A stretch of 64,000 bases of DNA from Gordionus sp. m RMFG-2023 (GCF_954871325.1 NC_088775.1:71153561-71217560); one strand, 5' to 3'. Counted from the stretch's first letter, positions 40,201 through 47,400 are shown. Program-made: numbers and translations. The notes: a model not told the origin generated them from the letters alone.

Positions 40201-40756
40201 CTCCAATTGCCATAAAAACTTTATGTATCTAATTTTATATGATTAATTATTTTTATCTCATTAATATTACTTGATGAGCTAATTCCCTTGTTGGAACTAC
40301 TACAAGAGCTTGGCAGGTTCTAACGTTTGTATCTACCTTTTGTAATATTCCTATGGCAAAGGTTGCAGTTTTACCTGTACCTGAATGTGCTTGTGCAATG
40401 ACATCATAGCCTATAAATATTATTAATTAGAGAAAACTAATATTTTATAACCCTCTATTATAGGTTTTATGCCACGTTGTTGAATAGAGGATGGTTTTTC
40501 AAAACCATAATTATATATACCACGGCAAAGTGATTCTTTTAAATTCATATTATCAAAGCTGTCAATGATTTCATAGTAATTTGTCTTTATAATAATTTTT
40601 ATACGAATGTATTAAGTTTTAAGTTTACTTCAATATCTTCATCAGGAATATTTTCAACATTATTAATGTCGTTTCCTATTCGATTATCATCTTCTCTATA
40701 TTTTTTGTAAAATATATATTATAATTATTGCATTTCATTTAAACTTACATTGACAT
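6476..40756 (-). CDS. eIF4A: Eukaryotic initiation factor 4A, DEAD-box RNA helicase, ten coding exons over 34.3 kb
   Basis: ATP-dependent RNA helicase of the eIF4F cap-binding complex, which unwinds 5' UTR structure for ribosome recruitment in the cytoplasm. Coding exons on the minus strand: 40749-40756, 40629-40695, 40452-40584, 40271-40410, 40066-40228, 39853-39962, 21432-21575, 7872-8009, 7095-7264, 6476-6620. They sum to 1218 nt and encode 405 residues, the usual eIF4A length, with no internal stop. Every intron is GT-AG and all phases agree. Motifs: Q motif FEKPSSIQQ (53-61), Walker A AHSGTGKT (77-84), PTRELA (109-114), TPGR (157-160), motif II DESD (181-184), SAT (212-214), RGIDVQQ (333-339), HRIGRSGR (357-364). 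It is closer to eIF4A than to eIF4A3 ([22 protein letters not shown]). Oddities: DEAD has become DESD, AQSGTGKT has become AHSGTGKT, and HGDM has become HSNM. Two introns are swollen by nested transposons. Confidence 0.93.
6727..6871. mobile_element. hAT MITE in eIF4A intron 9 (145 bp)
   Basis: Begins TAGTGTTATTAAACGGCT and ends with the inverted counterpart. It is flanked by a perfect 8-bp duplication ATAAGATT (6719-6726 and 6872-6879). Same family as 5386-5604, with a shorter interior. Confidence 0.85.
7872..8009 (-). CDS. eIF4A: eIF4A exon 8 (residues 256-301)
   Basis: A 46-codon phase-0 exon encoding [16 protein letters not shown], motif IV AVIFCNT and KDFVVSAM. It starts after the acceptor TTATAAG and ends before the donor GTATTT. 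The counterpart in other eIF4A proteins is EEWKLDTLCDLYETLTI to FTVSAM. The next residues (exon 9) are HSNMDQK where most family members have HGDMDQK. Confidence 0.92.
8060..8530. mobile_element. Relic of a long-TIR element, left part (eIF4A intron 7)
   Basis: The stretch around 8110-8180 closely matches the TIR interior at 27420-27490 (shared GGGCGATATGTA and GCAGCCCATAC), and 8290-8330 matches 27640-27720 weakly. A 19-bp inverted pair (CCTCATCAGCACTAATAA near 8338 and TTATTAGTGCTGATGAGG near 8453) lies within it. Together with 11600-12100 this appears to be a second, decayed copy of the element at 23613-29503, now interrupted by a hAT and a hAT-like element. Confidence 0.6.
8817..10797 (+). 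mobile_element. hAT transposon with AACCG-rich subterminal repeats
   Basis: The right end reads AAACGGTTCGAAACCCTG. The left end, GGAACCGCAAAACCGGAATG, lacks about a dozen terminal bases compared with the related copy at 52077 (CAGGGCTTCGAACCGAACCG). Both ends carry repeated ACCGAACCG-type subterminal motifs. It inserted in intron 7 of eIF4A inside the older long-TIR relic. No clean target duplication remains because the left tip is missing. Confidence 0.8.
9030..10400 (+). pseudogene. Broken hAT transposase
   Basis: Once the transposase of the surrounding hAT element, cutting and pasting it by an RNase H-like DDE mechanism. Segments in order: [12 protein letters not shown] to [10 protein letters not shown] (9042-9230), the first catalytic region; RCASHTFQL near 9407, the hAT C-x2-H region; a 189-codon frame at 9730-10299 with the AIYLDPRYN region; and, in another frame from about 10268, [20 protein letters not shown], the C-terminal dimerisation domain. 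At least three frame changes and several stops separate the segments. It is certainly inactive. No BED finger is visible upstream. Confidence 0.85.
10799..11438. mobile_element. Non-autonomous hAT-like element with TATCGGATCG motifs
   Basis: Left end TAGGGATGTATCGATA; right end ATCGGTACACCCTTA, its imperfect inverted counterpart. Both ends contain clustered ATCGGATCG / CCGATAT subterminal motifs. It abuts the right end of the preceding hAT. No target duplication is seen. A related fragment, TATCGGATCGGTGTA, occurs alone near 22285. Confidence 0.65.
11600..12100. mobile_element. Relic of a long-TIR element, right part (eIF4A intron 7)
   Basis: The interval from AATCCCTTCTCAAATTTTTA through TTTTAAGGGCTATAAAATCA and AACAATTAATGAAAT follows the right TIR of the element at 23613-29503 (28880-29160) in the same order and orientation. 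It is the partner of the left remnant at 8060-8530. Confidence 0.6.
12098..12290. mobile_element. Diverged MITE of the TAGTGTTGTTAAA family
   Basis: Shares the internal core AATATTATGCAAGCCTCGAG and the CTTTCTGCTATCTATGAGA segment with 12685-12878. The termini are eroded (ACGGCCAAATTTTGG on the left), and no duplication is visible. Confidence 0.5.
12685..12878. mobile_element. MITE of the TAGTGTTGTTAAA family (194 bp)
   Basis: Starts TAGTGATGCTAAACGACTCG and ends CTTAACAACACC. The flanks CCTTAATC and CCTTAGTC agree at seven of eight positions, consistent with an old hAT target duplication. The interior carries TAAGCCTCGAGATTTCG like the neighbouring copy. Confidence 0.7.
13590..15880 (+). 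pseudogene. Heavily decayed hAT transposase with BED finger
   Basis: Traces appear in order on the plus strand. A BED-type zinc finger (CKCKLC followed in another frame by [11 protein letters not shown]) lies at about 13690-13745. A central region reads [12 protein letters not shown] near 14620 and, in other frames, [20 protein letters not shown] near 14740-14800. The C-x2-H segment [18 protein letters not shown] is near 15050. A C-terminal dimerisation segment, [20 protein letters not shown], is at about 15783-15842. Many stops and frame changes separate them. Long AT-rich tracts (13760-14560) probably include later insertions or introns. Confidence 0.75.
16046..16130 (+). ncRNA. tRNA-derived sequence with pol III A and B boxes (tRNA relic or SINE head)
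   Basis: TGGCCCAATCGGGCAAG resembles an internal A box with D-arm pairing GCCC/GGGC. About 45 bases on, GGGTTCGAATC is a good B box, and a run of T follows, as in a pol III terminator. The acceptor and anticodon stems do not pair convincingly, so a functional tRNA is unlikely. A SINE head or tRNA pseudogene fits better. Confidence 0.55.
17040..18010. repeat. Diverged tandem GGGTTTGGGAAAATTTTT-type repeats
   Basis: Several degenerate copies of a module reading roughly CTGGGTTTGGGAAATATTTT followed by TATAATTAATATGG. The block 17470-17720 is related to 20030-20330 as a direct duplication on either side of the inner hAT. It looks like the subterminal region of another hAT family (CTCGGCCTGATCAAAAAACC near 17975). 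No coding frame is credible. Confidence 0.5.
18485..18860. repeat. Perfect tandem duplication of about 188 bp
   Basis: The unit beginning ACCATAAATGTTAATCATCC and ending GCTAATTTTGGTTGTC occurs twice in direct succession with no visible difference. That points to a very recent duplication, or an assembly artefact. Confidence 0.9.
19463..19624 (+). pseudogene. hAT transposase C-terminal exon (dimerisation domain)
   Basis: After the acceptor ATTATTTTAG an open stretch of 53 codons to TAA encodes [27 protein letters not shown] and LFIYHNY, a clear hATC dimerisation motif. The exon itself is undamaged, but the catalytic domain is missing upstream. A 60-codon frame at 19229-19411 has no recognisable motif. 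The element is therefore non-autonomous. Confidence 0.8.
20737..20955. mobile_element. MITE-like copy, TAGTGTTGTTAAA family
   Basis: Starts TAGTGTTGTCAAATAGG, followed by AAACAGCTAACTCAATATTT and TTATGCACGCCTCATGATTT, as in the other copies. The right terminus is not clear. An apparent frame at 20727-20954 is part of this repeat. Confidence 0.5.
21432..21575 (-). CDS. eIF4A: eIF4A exon 7 (residues 208-255), isolated between two giant introns
   Basis: A 48-codon, phase-0 exon reading [14 protein letters not shown] to QFYIGVEE. It contains motif III (SAT) and the linker to the second RecA domain, with the highly conserved [15 protein letters not shown]. It joins TQ of exon 6 to GWKLETL of exon 8 exactly where eIF4A family members read TQVVLLSAT and EEWKLDTL. 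Acceptor AAACAAAG and donor GTATAA flank it. It is 18.3 kb from exon 6 and 13.4 kb from exon 8. Confidence 0.93.
21576..23612. other. Start of eIF4A intron 6, no recognisable feature
   Basis: AT-rich, without convincing frames or inverted-repeat termini. A 103-codon minus frame at 22854-23165 shows no domain and is not supported. Near 22285, TATCGGATCGGTGTA is a solo fragment of the element type at 10799-11438. ATATTAAAACCCTTACATTA-like sequence is duplicated at about 23510-23612, just before the next element. Confidence 0.55.
24016..27138 (-). mobile_element. Tc1/mariner-type transposon inserted in the left TIR of the long-TIR element
   Basis: Termini CAGTAGTAATATG and CATATTATTACTG with flanking TA, as expected for the superfamily. 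The inverted repeats are long, about 500 bp (24016-24525 versus 26265-26680). The transposase runs on the minus strand at 24636-25588. The right end plus about 30 bases of host TIR is triplicated in tandem (ends at 26680, 26920 and 27138). The sequence after the last copy, ATATCATTTTATAGCCC, resumes the host TIR exactly as in its right arm. Confidence 0.88.
24636..25588 (-). pseudogene. Nearly intact Tc1/mariner (IS630-like, DDE_3) transposase
   Basis: A frame of about 317 codons with no frameshift. The N-terminal part has two helix-turn-helix units ([18 protein letters not shown]; later [18 protein letters not shown]) joined by a basic RGRKKKY linker. The catalytic part carries DETGF (first D), [10 protein letters not shown] (second D) and [14 protein letters not shown] (E). 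Three in-frame stops are visible: after KEPDS, after KAYLD and after PKPNN. Only 29 residues separate the second D from E, shorter than the 34 typical of Tc1. The few lesions and kept frame suggest a young inactive copy. Confidence 0.85.
26681..27150. repeat. Tandem triplication of the transposon right end plus flank
   Basis: A unit of 218-240 bp, starting CGATTCATAACTTTGACG and ending ATCATTTTATAGCCCTTAAA, follows the first right terminus in two further copies that are nearly identical. The middle copy has an extra 22-bp repeat of CATATTATTACTGTATATAT. Confidence 0.88.
27593..28697 (-). pseudogene. Broken gene of the DFSENY / SDGSAAQYKN-type family
   Basis: On the minus strand, [32 protein letters not shown] and [13 protein letters not shown] (28638-28315) are followed, after frame changes, by [17 protein letters not shown] and [12 protein letters not shown] with [16 protein letters not shown] (about 28290-28090). 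The end carries [14 protein letters not shown] and [11 protein letters not shown] (27841-27593). From memory this order matches a large uncharacterised family repeated in aphid, hydra and other animal genomes. Aspartates in DFSENY and in the SDGSAAQ-type motif would suit an RNase H-like nuclease. The N-terminal half is missing. Transposase function is inferred from the surrounding long TIRs. Confidence 0.7.
29780..30185 (+). pseudogene. hAT transposase fragment of the outer element, middle part
   Basis: Reads [18 protein letters not shown], then [11 protein letters not shown], then [16 protein letters not shown], typical of the region after the C-x2-H motif of hAT transposases. After a stop at 30010-30012, another frame carries [15 protein letters not shown] and [13 protein letters not shown]. 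The continuation is found after the inserted block, at 33595, in agreement with the inner copy's order. Confidence 0.75.
30226..30598. mobile_element. MITE with 40-bp terminal inverted repeats
   Basis: Termini ATGTCGTAATTTTTAAAGGG and CCCTTTAAAAATTACGACAT. The inverted match continues through GATCATGACTATTCGGGATC. About 370 bp long and non-coding. It sits between the hAT sequence and the 3' end of the reverse transcriptase element. Confidence 0.8.
30643..33341 (-). pseudogene. Reverse transcriptase element, non-LTR-type, N-terminus to C-terminus but broken
   Basis: Parts in order on the minus strand: a CxxC zinc-finger-like start ([10 protein letters not shown]) near 33300; a region with [15 protein letters not shown]; the reverse transcriptase core with [32 protein letters not shown] and SQQGDP (32468-32094); the catalytic WYLDDGT (about 32020); LLGSPLANA; and a C-terminal region with [11 protein letters not shown], then [15 protein letters not shown] and [12 protein letters not shown] recognise this as a reverse transcriptase family widespread in invertebrates. 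No endonuclease or LTRs are visible, so the class is a best guess. It carries several breaks and is inactive. It inserted in the outer hAT. Confidence 0.75.
33595..33709 (+). pseudogene. hAT transposase fragment of the outer element, after the RT insertion
   Basis: GAGCAACAATATTTGTAAAA, then [13 protein letters not shown] and EQKQMA, the hAT region following the DFYGIW segment. It continues without gap in sense at 35138 once the inner hAT is set aside. Confidence 0.65.
33710..35129 (-). mobile_element. Inner hAT, inverted, same family as its host (1420 bp)
   Basis: Termini CAGGGATGTGAATCC and GGGTTTAAATCCCTG, with GGGTCCGGGTTC-type subterminal motifs. It is flanked by a perfect 8-bp duplication CTAAAAAC (33702-33709 and 35130-35137). 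It is internally deleted, keeping the middle and C-terminal parts of the transposase on the minus strand. Confidence 0.93.
33880..34690 (-). pseudogene. hAT transposase remnant of the inner element
   Basis: From the minus strand: [55 protein letters not shown] (34676-34437), then IYLDP, the acidic SDNNDN region, [11 protein letters not shown], and after a short intron-like gap a C-terminal [12 protein letters not shown] / [11 protein letters not shown] (about 33990-33890). It lacks the N-terminal half. It runs antiparallel to the host element's own gene. Confidence 0.78.
35138..35580 (+). pseudogene. hAT transposase C-terminal part of the outer element
   Basis: Carries [27 protein letters not shown], then an intron-like gap and [14 protein letters not shown] with DIMIVRLNK, the dimerisation domain. 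It is homologous to the inner copy in opposite orientation. Stops and frame changes are present. Confidence 0.72.
35753..37870. other. AT-rich part of eIF4A intron 6 without a recognisable feature
   Basis: No credible gene or terminal repeat. Short frames such as 35884-36093 are phenylalanine/leucine/tyrosine-rich chance frames of AT-rich DNA. Confidence 0.5.
37880..38656 (+). mobile_element. hAT relic with C-terminal transposase and right terminus
   Basis: Traces read [16 protein letters not shown] near 37910, [16 protein letters not shown] near 38180, [13 protein letters not shown] near 38275, and in another frame [19 protein letters not shown] near 38320, a hAT dimerisation segment. The right terminus ends CCCATGAAGGTCTCTG (38656), as at 2456-2466. 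The left terminus was not found, so the element is probably 5'-truncated or hidden by decay. Confidence 0.65.
38657..39852. other. Last part of eIF4A intron 6, no recognisable feature
   Basis: AT-rich, without convincing frames or terminal repeats. It runs directly up to the GTACTC donor of exon 6. Confidence 0.5.
39853..40756 (-). CDS. eIF4A: eIF4A exons 1-6 (residues 1-207)
   Basis: The compact 5' part of the gene. The start codon gives a two-and-two-thirds-codon first exon (ATG TCA AT) followed by the strong donor GTAAGT. Introns 1-5 are 53, 44, 41, 42 and 103 nt. This block carries the acidic N-terminal tail, the Q motif, Walker A, PTRELA, GG, TPGR and the DESD motif, meaning most of RecA-like domain 1. 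Exon 6 ends RPDTQ before a GTACTC donor, where the 18.3-kb intron begins. No upstream in-frame ATG or TATA box stands out, so the start rests on the eIF4A-like length and the good splice donor. Confidence 0.92.
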
Positions 40757-41289
40757 AATTTTCAGTGGTTTTCGAATGATTTTCCGGTAAAAAATACAAT
40801 ATGTTTAGTTAACTGAACTCGGTAAATATTTTAACAATTTATTTATGTAGAAAAATATATTATTTCGAGAATTATGAAAATAAATATGGCAAAGCATAAA
40901 ATTATGTTTAATTATTTATATTGCAAAATTTGATATAAATTATCATAACTAATCAATTCATATATTTTAATTGATAAAAATAAGGTGTTTCACAAATTAT
41001 CTTATATATGTAAAGTAGTGTTGTTTAAACATCTGTTACTAATTATATTTTACGAAATAGTTACGTTACAATTCAAAATATGTAACAAATAATTGTAACT
41101 AGTTATATTTTTTGAAAAATATATCTCTTTTTTTTCCTTATATTATGATTTTCAAAAATAAATTAGTTTTTAAAAATCGATATGCAACCCCTCCTATGGA
41201 TCATAAATATACTTAAAGTATAACCGCTTTATTGCAATTTCTAATATATCGCGATAGTGATTAACTCTAACAATTCAGCATGAATAAGT
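40757..41289. promoter_or_regulatory. Region upstream of the eIF4A start codon
   Basis: The eIF4A promoter and 5' UTR must begin here, but no TATA box, initiator or other element can be singled out in such AT-rich sequence. At 41019, TAGTGTTGTTTAAACATC with repeated GTTAC/GTAAC motifs nearby resembles a hAT end; no partner end was seen. Confidence 0.4.
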
Positions 41290-41920
41290 CGTATTAACTT
41301 TACCGTCTCAATCCTGGATGGCCCCTATGGAGATGTTTATAAAAGATTTTACGAAAAGCATCCCGTCCTATCAAACTGTTATTTAATGATAGCTTATCTC
41401 GTTTTCTTGCAAACGATTTAAGTTCTGTAATGCATTCTTTCAGCCATTTCTCCATCATATCTATATTGTCCATGTTAATAACTTGTATTTCGCAAATGTG
41501 CTATGCTTAATTATTCGTTTCCGTTACCTTCGTAGGTAGTCGATATAGTGCATATGCTAACATGTTCTCATAATATCTATATAAGATTAGCCAATTTTCA
41601 GGTACATCTTGATAGTAGTTTATTCACAATTTTTGTCTAATCTTCACTATTTCTTAATAGTTTCTCCAATGAATTGGAGTATATTCAAAAAATAATAATT
41701 TTCTCCTGTACAAATATATATATATATAACTTTTCCATTCCAAAATCGTCCCTAATCCCACATTAGACGCGTCAAACTCCAAAATCAATGATAGTTCCAA
41801 GAATAATGGTACCAAACATGGAATGACTTTTGTGGTAAATTGAATGCAATTCACAAATTTATTTCCTAAATTCCCATCATTCACACATTCGACGTTTTGC
41901 AAAATTTTATTAAAGGTATT
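41290..41920 (-). mobile_element. Ty3/Gypsy-like LTR element fossil: RNase H and integrase-side remnants
   Basis: The minus strand encodes LILEFDASNVGLGTILEW, an RNase H start of Gypsy type, followed at lower coordinates by a connection-like ALYRLP segment and an RGHPGLRR segment of the integrase zinc-binding region. No LTRs were recognised at the edges. It is old and broken, with several breaks, and lies just upstream of eIF4A. Confidence 0.65.
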
Positions 41921-42700
41921 TATATTAAATCAATTATATAGATTTGTATTTTTAGGATTCAATATATCCAGCCTGTAGATCTCAGATTTTCTGTCTCTAG
42001 CCAAAATCAGATTTAAAAATAGATTCATATCATATAGATTTTCAGTTATTTCTACTTAGTAATCCTTAGGTCTCCACATTTTTTAGAATTTTAGGTTTCA
42101 ATATTTTTTATTGATTCTCCATATATATTTTAAAAAATCATTTTGTAGTTTTTTTTATTATCACGATCAAGGTGTAGATATATTTAGTGCATTATAGATT
42201 AATATGTTGTTTATTTATAAGTTTTTATTATAAATATATTATCGCATAAAAATATATTGCATGATTCTTATTTTTTAATAATGGATATATATATTATTTA
42301 TTTATTTTTTTCAATTATAAATAGAGAAAAATTAGAATGATAAAATTATTTTTTTTCCTTTATTTTTTGTTTCAAATTCTCAAAGTGTAAAAAAAAAAAT
42401 CACAAGTAAAATGAAGGAAAAAATAAAGTGAACCCAAAAATATAAAAAAATAGCCGGTTCCCAATTTTCTCTCGCATAGTTAATAACTACCAATCCCTTG
42501 TTAAACTTAATACATTTTTTATATATTAAACTTTTATATATAAAATTATATTAAAATAACACAAGAAAAATATTTTGAAAAAAAAAATATTATATTTAAA
42601 TTTTTACAAGGAGAATGTTAAATAAATGATTCTGACCAAAAATTTTTAAACATTAAATAATTGGACTGAATTATTATGATAACAATGTTTTGGTTTAGTT
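41921..42700. other. AT-rich intergenic stretch, nothing recognised
   Basis: No credible frames, repeats or termini. Confidence 0.5.
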
Positions 42701-42739
42701 TATAAATAGGAGAGATATATTATTTTTTTCTTACGGATT

Positions 42740-43820
42740 TCTTAACAGCTTTGAAAAGATTCAAAGCGGCTTACCCGAATGAGCAGGATTATAAATATAC
42801 GATTGGAACGAAGTGGTTATCACACATCAGGTAAGAATATTCTTGCCATTTGAATGACTAAGCTCTGATAAGAGGGTCATGTATATTATTAGAAGGGAAA
42901 TAGGGGTTTATGCGAGTAAAATCGCAGACCAAGGGTTTGCCTGATACAAATGTGATAATAGTTTTGTCGTCAGGGCGTTTTCATTTATGCTGGAGGTGGA
43001 TTCAAGAATGCTCAAGATTTTGCCTTACTGAAAAATTTAGCAATACGTGTACTAATTTTTTCGTTTAATTTTTGATATGAATTTATAATGGAGCACATGA
43101 CATCAGTCTGCGACCTGATTATATTTGTTGCAAGTGTATTGGTTTAAAAATGGTATCCAGGATCAAACTGATTGCATAACGAATTTATAATACTGGGGTA
43201 GGAATCAAGCCATTTATGGCCGGAGTTGTTGATATTAAGCGTCCTGAGGAAGGATTTGTATTGGTGATTATCTCTTAAGTTGAGATAAGCGAAGGAACAA
43301 AATGCCAATCCTAGATTTCAGTCTTCCTGTTTTGATAAATATTGTTAAGGTGTATTTGGTAAGGTAATGATGCTCCCGCAATTTAAGGCTTCGCCTATCA
43401 AATTATCATTAATCGAAATGATTTGAGACATAATGTGTTTTACGGATATTGTAGAAGATAATAAAACGAGGGCATTAGTTAATGCAGATCTCAGTCCTAA
43501 GCCTTCAGATTTTCAAAAAAGAGTTATATGAAGCCAGGAGTGAATCGAAATTTAACATTATTGATATTGAAATAACATACATGAGGATAATAGAAACTAT
43601 ATTAGGAAGGTAAGCGAAGGAACAAATACCAATCCTAGATTCCTATCTTTTTATTTGATGAAATTGTTTAAGGTCTTCTGGCAAGGTATCAATATCCCAC
43701 AATTTAAGGCTTTGTCCATCAAACTATCCTTATCAATTGAGATGATTTGGGAGATCTTGTGTATTCCAGGAAGATATGAAAGAAACGAGGGCAATAGTTA
43801 ATGCCAATCTCAGTCCTAAG
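42740..43820 (-). pseudogene. C-terminal part of a second reverse transcriptase element, with tandem duplication
   Basis: The minus strand carries GLGLRSALTNALVLLSSTIS, then IISINDNLIGEALN, and further on SGHKWLDSYPSIINSLCN. The GLGLRSA motif and its order match the region after the polymerase core of the RT family seen at 30643-33341. The GLGLRSA region is duplicated (units 43286-43610 and 43611-43820 plus 51280-51374). The second unit is split by the hAT at 43821-51271. It is broken in several places. Confidence 0.5.
43286..43610. repeat. First unit of a tandem duplication of about 320 bp
   Basis: The unit begins TAAGCGAAGGAACAAAATGC and ends CTATATTAGGAAGG. The second unit starts at 43611, is interrupted by a 7.45-kb hAT after CAGTCCTAAG, and resumes at 51280. 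Identity between units is moderate, so the duplication predates the hAT. Confidence 0.8.
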
Positions 43821-44380
43821 CAGGGTTGCCAGGTCAAAATTTTCAAATTGCGGGGGAAATTTGGTATTTTGCGGGAGAAATATGAATGCGGTAGAAATAT
43901 AAAAATTGCTAAAATGTTCCAACTTTCGGCCGGGATTTTGAATTGACTTAATTATCCACTTATTTTTTATAATTAGTTTATATAAATACAATGTCGATAA
44001 CTATTATTCAAAATAAAATAACATCTTGATTTATTAAAATATATTAATTTATAATAAAACCAACGATCCTTTTTAAATATAAAATAATGTAAACAAGATA
44101 AAATTTTATAAAAAAAACAAACGATTTTAATTTTACAATGTAAAAAATATATTTTATGCTAATGTCCCGCAAAACATCCGCAATTGGAAATCTACCTTGT
44201 ATGTGTGTATAACATTATAGGAATAGGCGCTTAATTATCACGTATCACGTTTAAATACGTAATAAGGTTTAGCAAGGATATCATCAATATTTTAGAACCT
44301 GAATTCAAGAGGTCAATTCTTGACGGTTTGAAAGATAGGCACATCTAAAGAAATATTTAAATATTCCCCTTGATCCTCCG

Positions 44381-44600
44381 CTATTTCAACAAAATTAAGG
44401 ACGTTTCAAGAAAACTATTAAATTTTTTCCACTTAAATAGTGAAAAATCTAAAGACATAGTTAACCATATAATGGTAAATATAGCAGATTCGGCATTATC
44501 AATAAATTGCATGTCAGCTTTCTGATCTGATAATGCCTCAGTGAATTTGGAAAAATCAGACAGAGTGTATTTAGAGAATTGAGTCAGCACAATGTTGGTT
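44381..44600 (-). pseudogene. Possible hAT transposase fragment on the left of the foldback
   Basis: A 69-codon minus frame, starting MLTQFSKYTLSDFSKFTEAL, uninterrupted up to near the foldback insertion. Its place inside the hAT suggests it derives from that transposase, but I see no diagnostic motif. Confidence 0.35.
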
Positions 44601-44724
44601 GCGATATGTTCCTATTACCCGCCATCTAGTGTTGTTAAACGGCTAAGCCGAGTCGACTTAGCTACGACTCGAGCCTAGTTTCTAGTCGATAAAACGGCTC
44701 AGACTCGAGTCGACTAAATGAGCC

Positions 44725-44838
44725 GCATTAGTCGACTCATTTAGTCGGCTCACTTAGTCGGCTCGCTTAGTCGGCTCGCTTAGTCGGCTCACTTAGTCGG
44801 CTCGCTTAGTCGGCTCGCTTAGTCGGCTCACTTAGTGG
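44725..44838. repeat. Left 13-bp array (AGTCGGCTCGCTT)n, about 9 units
   Basis: Tandem AGTCGGCTCGCTT with C-to-A changes giving GGCTCACTT in some units. It lies directly inside the foldback terminus. The strong G/C content stands out from the AT-rich surroundings. Confidence 0.92.
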
Positions 44839-45699
44839 ACTCAGAGGTTAGCTTGAGTTTAATTTAAATTTAGAGTCAAAATTTATTTTTATGTTATTAG
44901 ATATTTTAAATAATAATGTAGAATTTTATTTATTTATTTTTAGTGAAATAATTTATTTTATTTATATTTAATGTTAATATTTTATTATTAGCAAACAAAA
45001 AATTTTTTTAAATTTTATTTCAAATATGTTTTGATCTTATAATAAAAATGGATTTATTTATTTGATTTTTTTTAAATAAAAAAAAATTCATATTTTCGAG
45101 CTAAAAATTTTAAGCAAAAAATAATTTTTGAACAAAAATATTGAAACATATTTTGTTGATTTTTTTAATAAATTTTTAACTTTTTTAAGAAATACTTTTG
45201 TTAATTTTATCATAAATAAATAATCTTTTAGGTCAAATCTTCTATAGTTTTTTTATATTATTTTTATAAATATATCTATATTTTAAGTTTATTTTATTAT
45301 AAGAGGTGGTTTTTCTAAATAATTTTTTTATTAATATATCTATATTTTAAGAATATATACTGGTTTTTCTTTTTCTAAATAATTTTTTTTATAAATATAT
45401 CTATATTTTAAGTATATTAAAAGAGGTGGTTTTTCTAAATTATTTTTTTATTAATATTTATGTCAAACTTTTTTTAATGCGACAATTGTCATATGCGTTA
45501 TTTTTTAAGATTTTTGAAATTTTTGGACACAAAAGGGTTATAATATAATTTATATTGTAAAGATATTATATTATAAATTCAATGAAGATGTTCCCTGGAA
45601 AAATGATAATTATCATAATAGGTAGGTATTTTTGAACATATAAGATTTTTTTGTGACGCTAATGGGTAAAAATATGTTTCTTTAACAGGTAAAATTTAA

Positions 45700-47400
45700 T
45701 GTAGATGTACCCTAGATAAAAGACAATTGTCATAATAGTTATTTTTAAAGTTTTTCGAATTTTTTTGACGTAAATTGGCTAAAATAAGCTTTGCTAACAT
45801 GTTTAAATAAAATTTTAGTGAAGATGTAAGATAGATAAGTGACAATTGTCATAATCGTTGTTTTTAAAGTTTTTCGAATTTTTTTGACGTAAATGGGCTA
45901 AAATAAGCATTGCTAACATGATTAAATAAAATTTTAGTGGAAATGTACCATAGATAAGTGACAATTGTCATAATCGTTGTTTTTAAAGTTTTTCGAATTT
46001 TTTTGACGTAAATGGACTAAAATAAGCATTGCTAACATGATTAAATAAAATTTTAGTGGAGATGTACCATAGATAAATGACAAGTGTCATAATCGTTGTT
46101 TTTAAAGTTTTTCGAATTTTTTTGACGTAAATGGGCTAAAATAAGCATTGCTAACATGTTTAAATAAAATTTTAGTGGAGATGTACCATAGATAAGTGAC
46201 AATTGTCATAATCGTTGTTTTTAAAGTTTTTCGAATTTTTTTGACGTAAATGGGCTTAAATAAGCATTGCTAACATGTTTAAATAAAATTTTAGTGAAGA
46301 TGTACGATAGATAAGTGACAATTGTCATAATCGTTGTTTTTAAAGTTTTTCGAATTTTTTTGACGTAAATTGGCTAAAATAAGCATTGCTAACATGTTTA
46401 AATAAAATTTTAGTGAAGATGTACGATAGATAAGTGACAATTGTCATAATCGTTGTTTTTAAAGTTTTTCGAATTTTTTTGACGTAAATGGGCTAAAATA
46501 AGCTTTGCTAACATGTTTAAATAAAATTTTAGTGAAGATGTACGATAGATAAGTGACAATTGTCATAATCCTTTCTTTTAAAGCTTTTCGAATTTTTTTG
46601 ACGTAAATGGGCTAAAATAAGCATTGCTAACATGTTTAAATAATATTTTAGTGGTAATGTACCCTAGATAAGTGACAATTGTCATAATCGTTCTTTTTAA
46701 AGTTTTTCAAATTTTTTTGACGTAAATGGACTAAAATAAGCATTGCTAACATGATTAAATAAAATTTTAGTGGAGATGTACCATAGATAAGTGACAATTG
46801 TCATAATCGTTGTTTTTAAAGTTTTTCGAATTTTTTTGACGTAAATGGGCTAAAATAAGCATTGCTAACATGTTTAAATAATATTTTAGTGGTAATGTAC
46901 CCTAGATAAGTGACAATTGTCATAATCGTTGTTTTTAAAGTTTTTCGAATTTTTTTGACGTAAATGGGTTAAAATAAGCATTGCTAACATGTTTAAATAA
47001 AATTAAGTGAAGATGTACCCTAGATAAGTGACAATTGTCATAATCGTTGTTTTTAAAGTTTTTCGAATTTTTTTAACGTAAATGGGCTAAAATAAGCATT
47101 GCTAACATGATTAAATAAAATTTTAGTGGAGATGTACCATAGATAAGTGACAATTGTCATAATAGTTATTTTTAAAGTTTTTGACGTAAATAGGCTAAAA
47201 TAAGTATTGCTAACATGTCTAAATATAATTTCAGTGAAGATGTACCCTAGAAAAGTAACAATTGTCATAATAATTATTTTTAAAGTTTTTTTAATTTTTT
47301 TGACTTAAATAGGCTAAAATAAGTATTGCTAACATATCTAAATAAACCTTCAGTGAAGATGTACCCTAGATAAGTGACAATTGTCATAATCATTATTTTA
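45700..47400. repeat. Left 119-bp array, about 14 units with TGACAATTGTCA palindromes
   Basis: Units of 119 bp, for example GTGACAATTGTCATAATCG at 45841, 45960, 46198, 46317 and so on. Each carries TTTTTTTGACGTAAATGGGC and GCTAACATGTTTAAATAAAA. About twelve units keep the perfect 12-bp palindrome TGACAATTGTCA. Edge units are more diverged, and units in the middle are very alike, as expected from unequal exchange. Confidence 0.93.
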
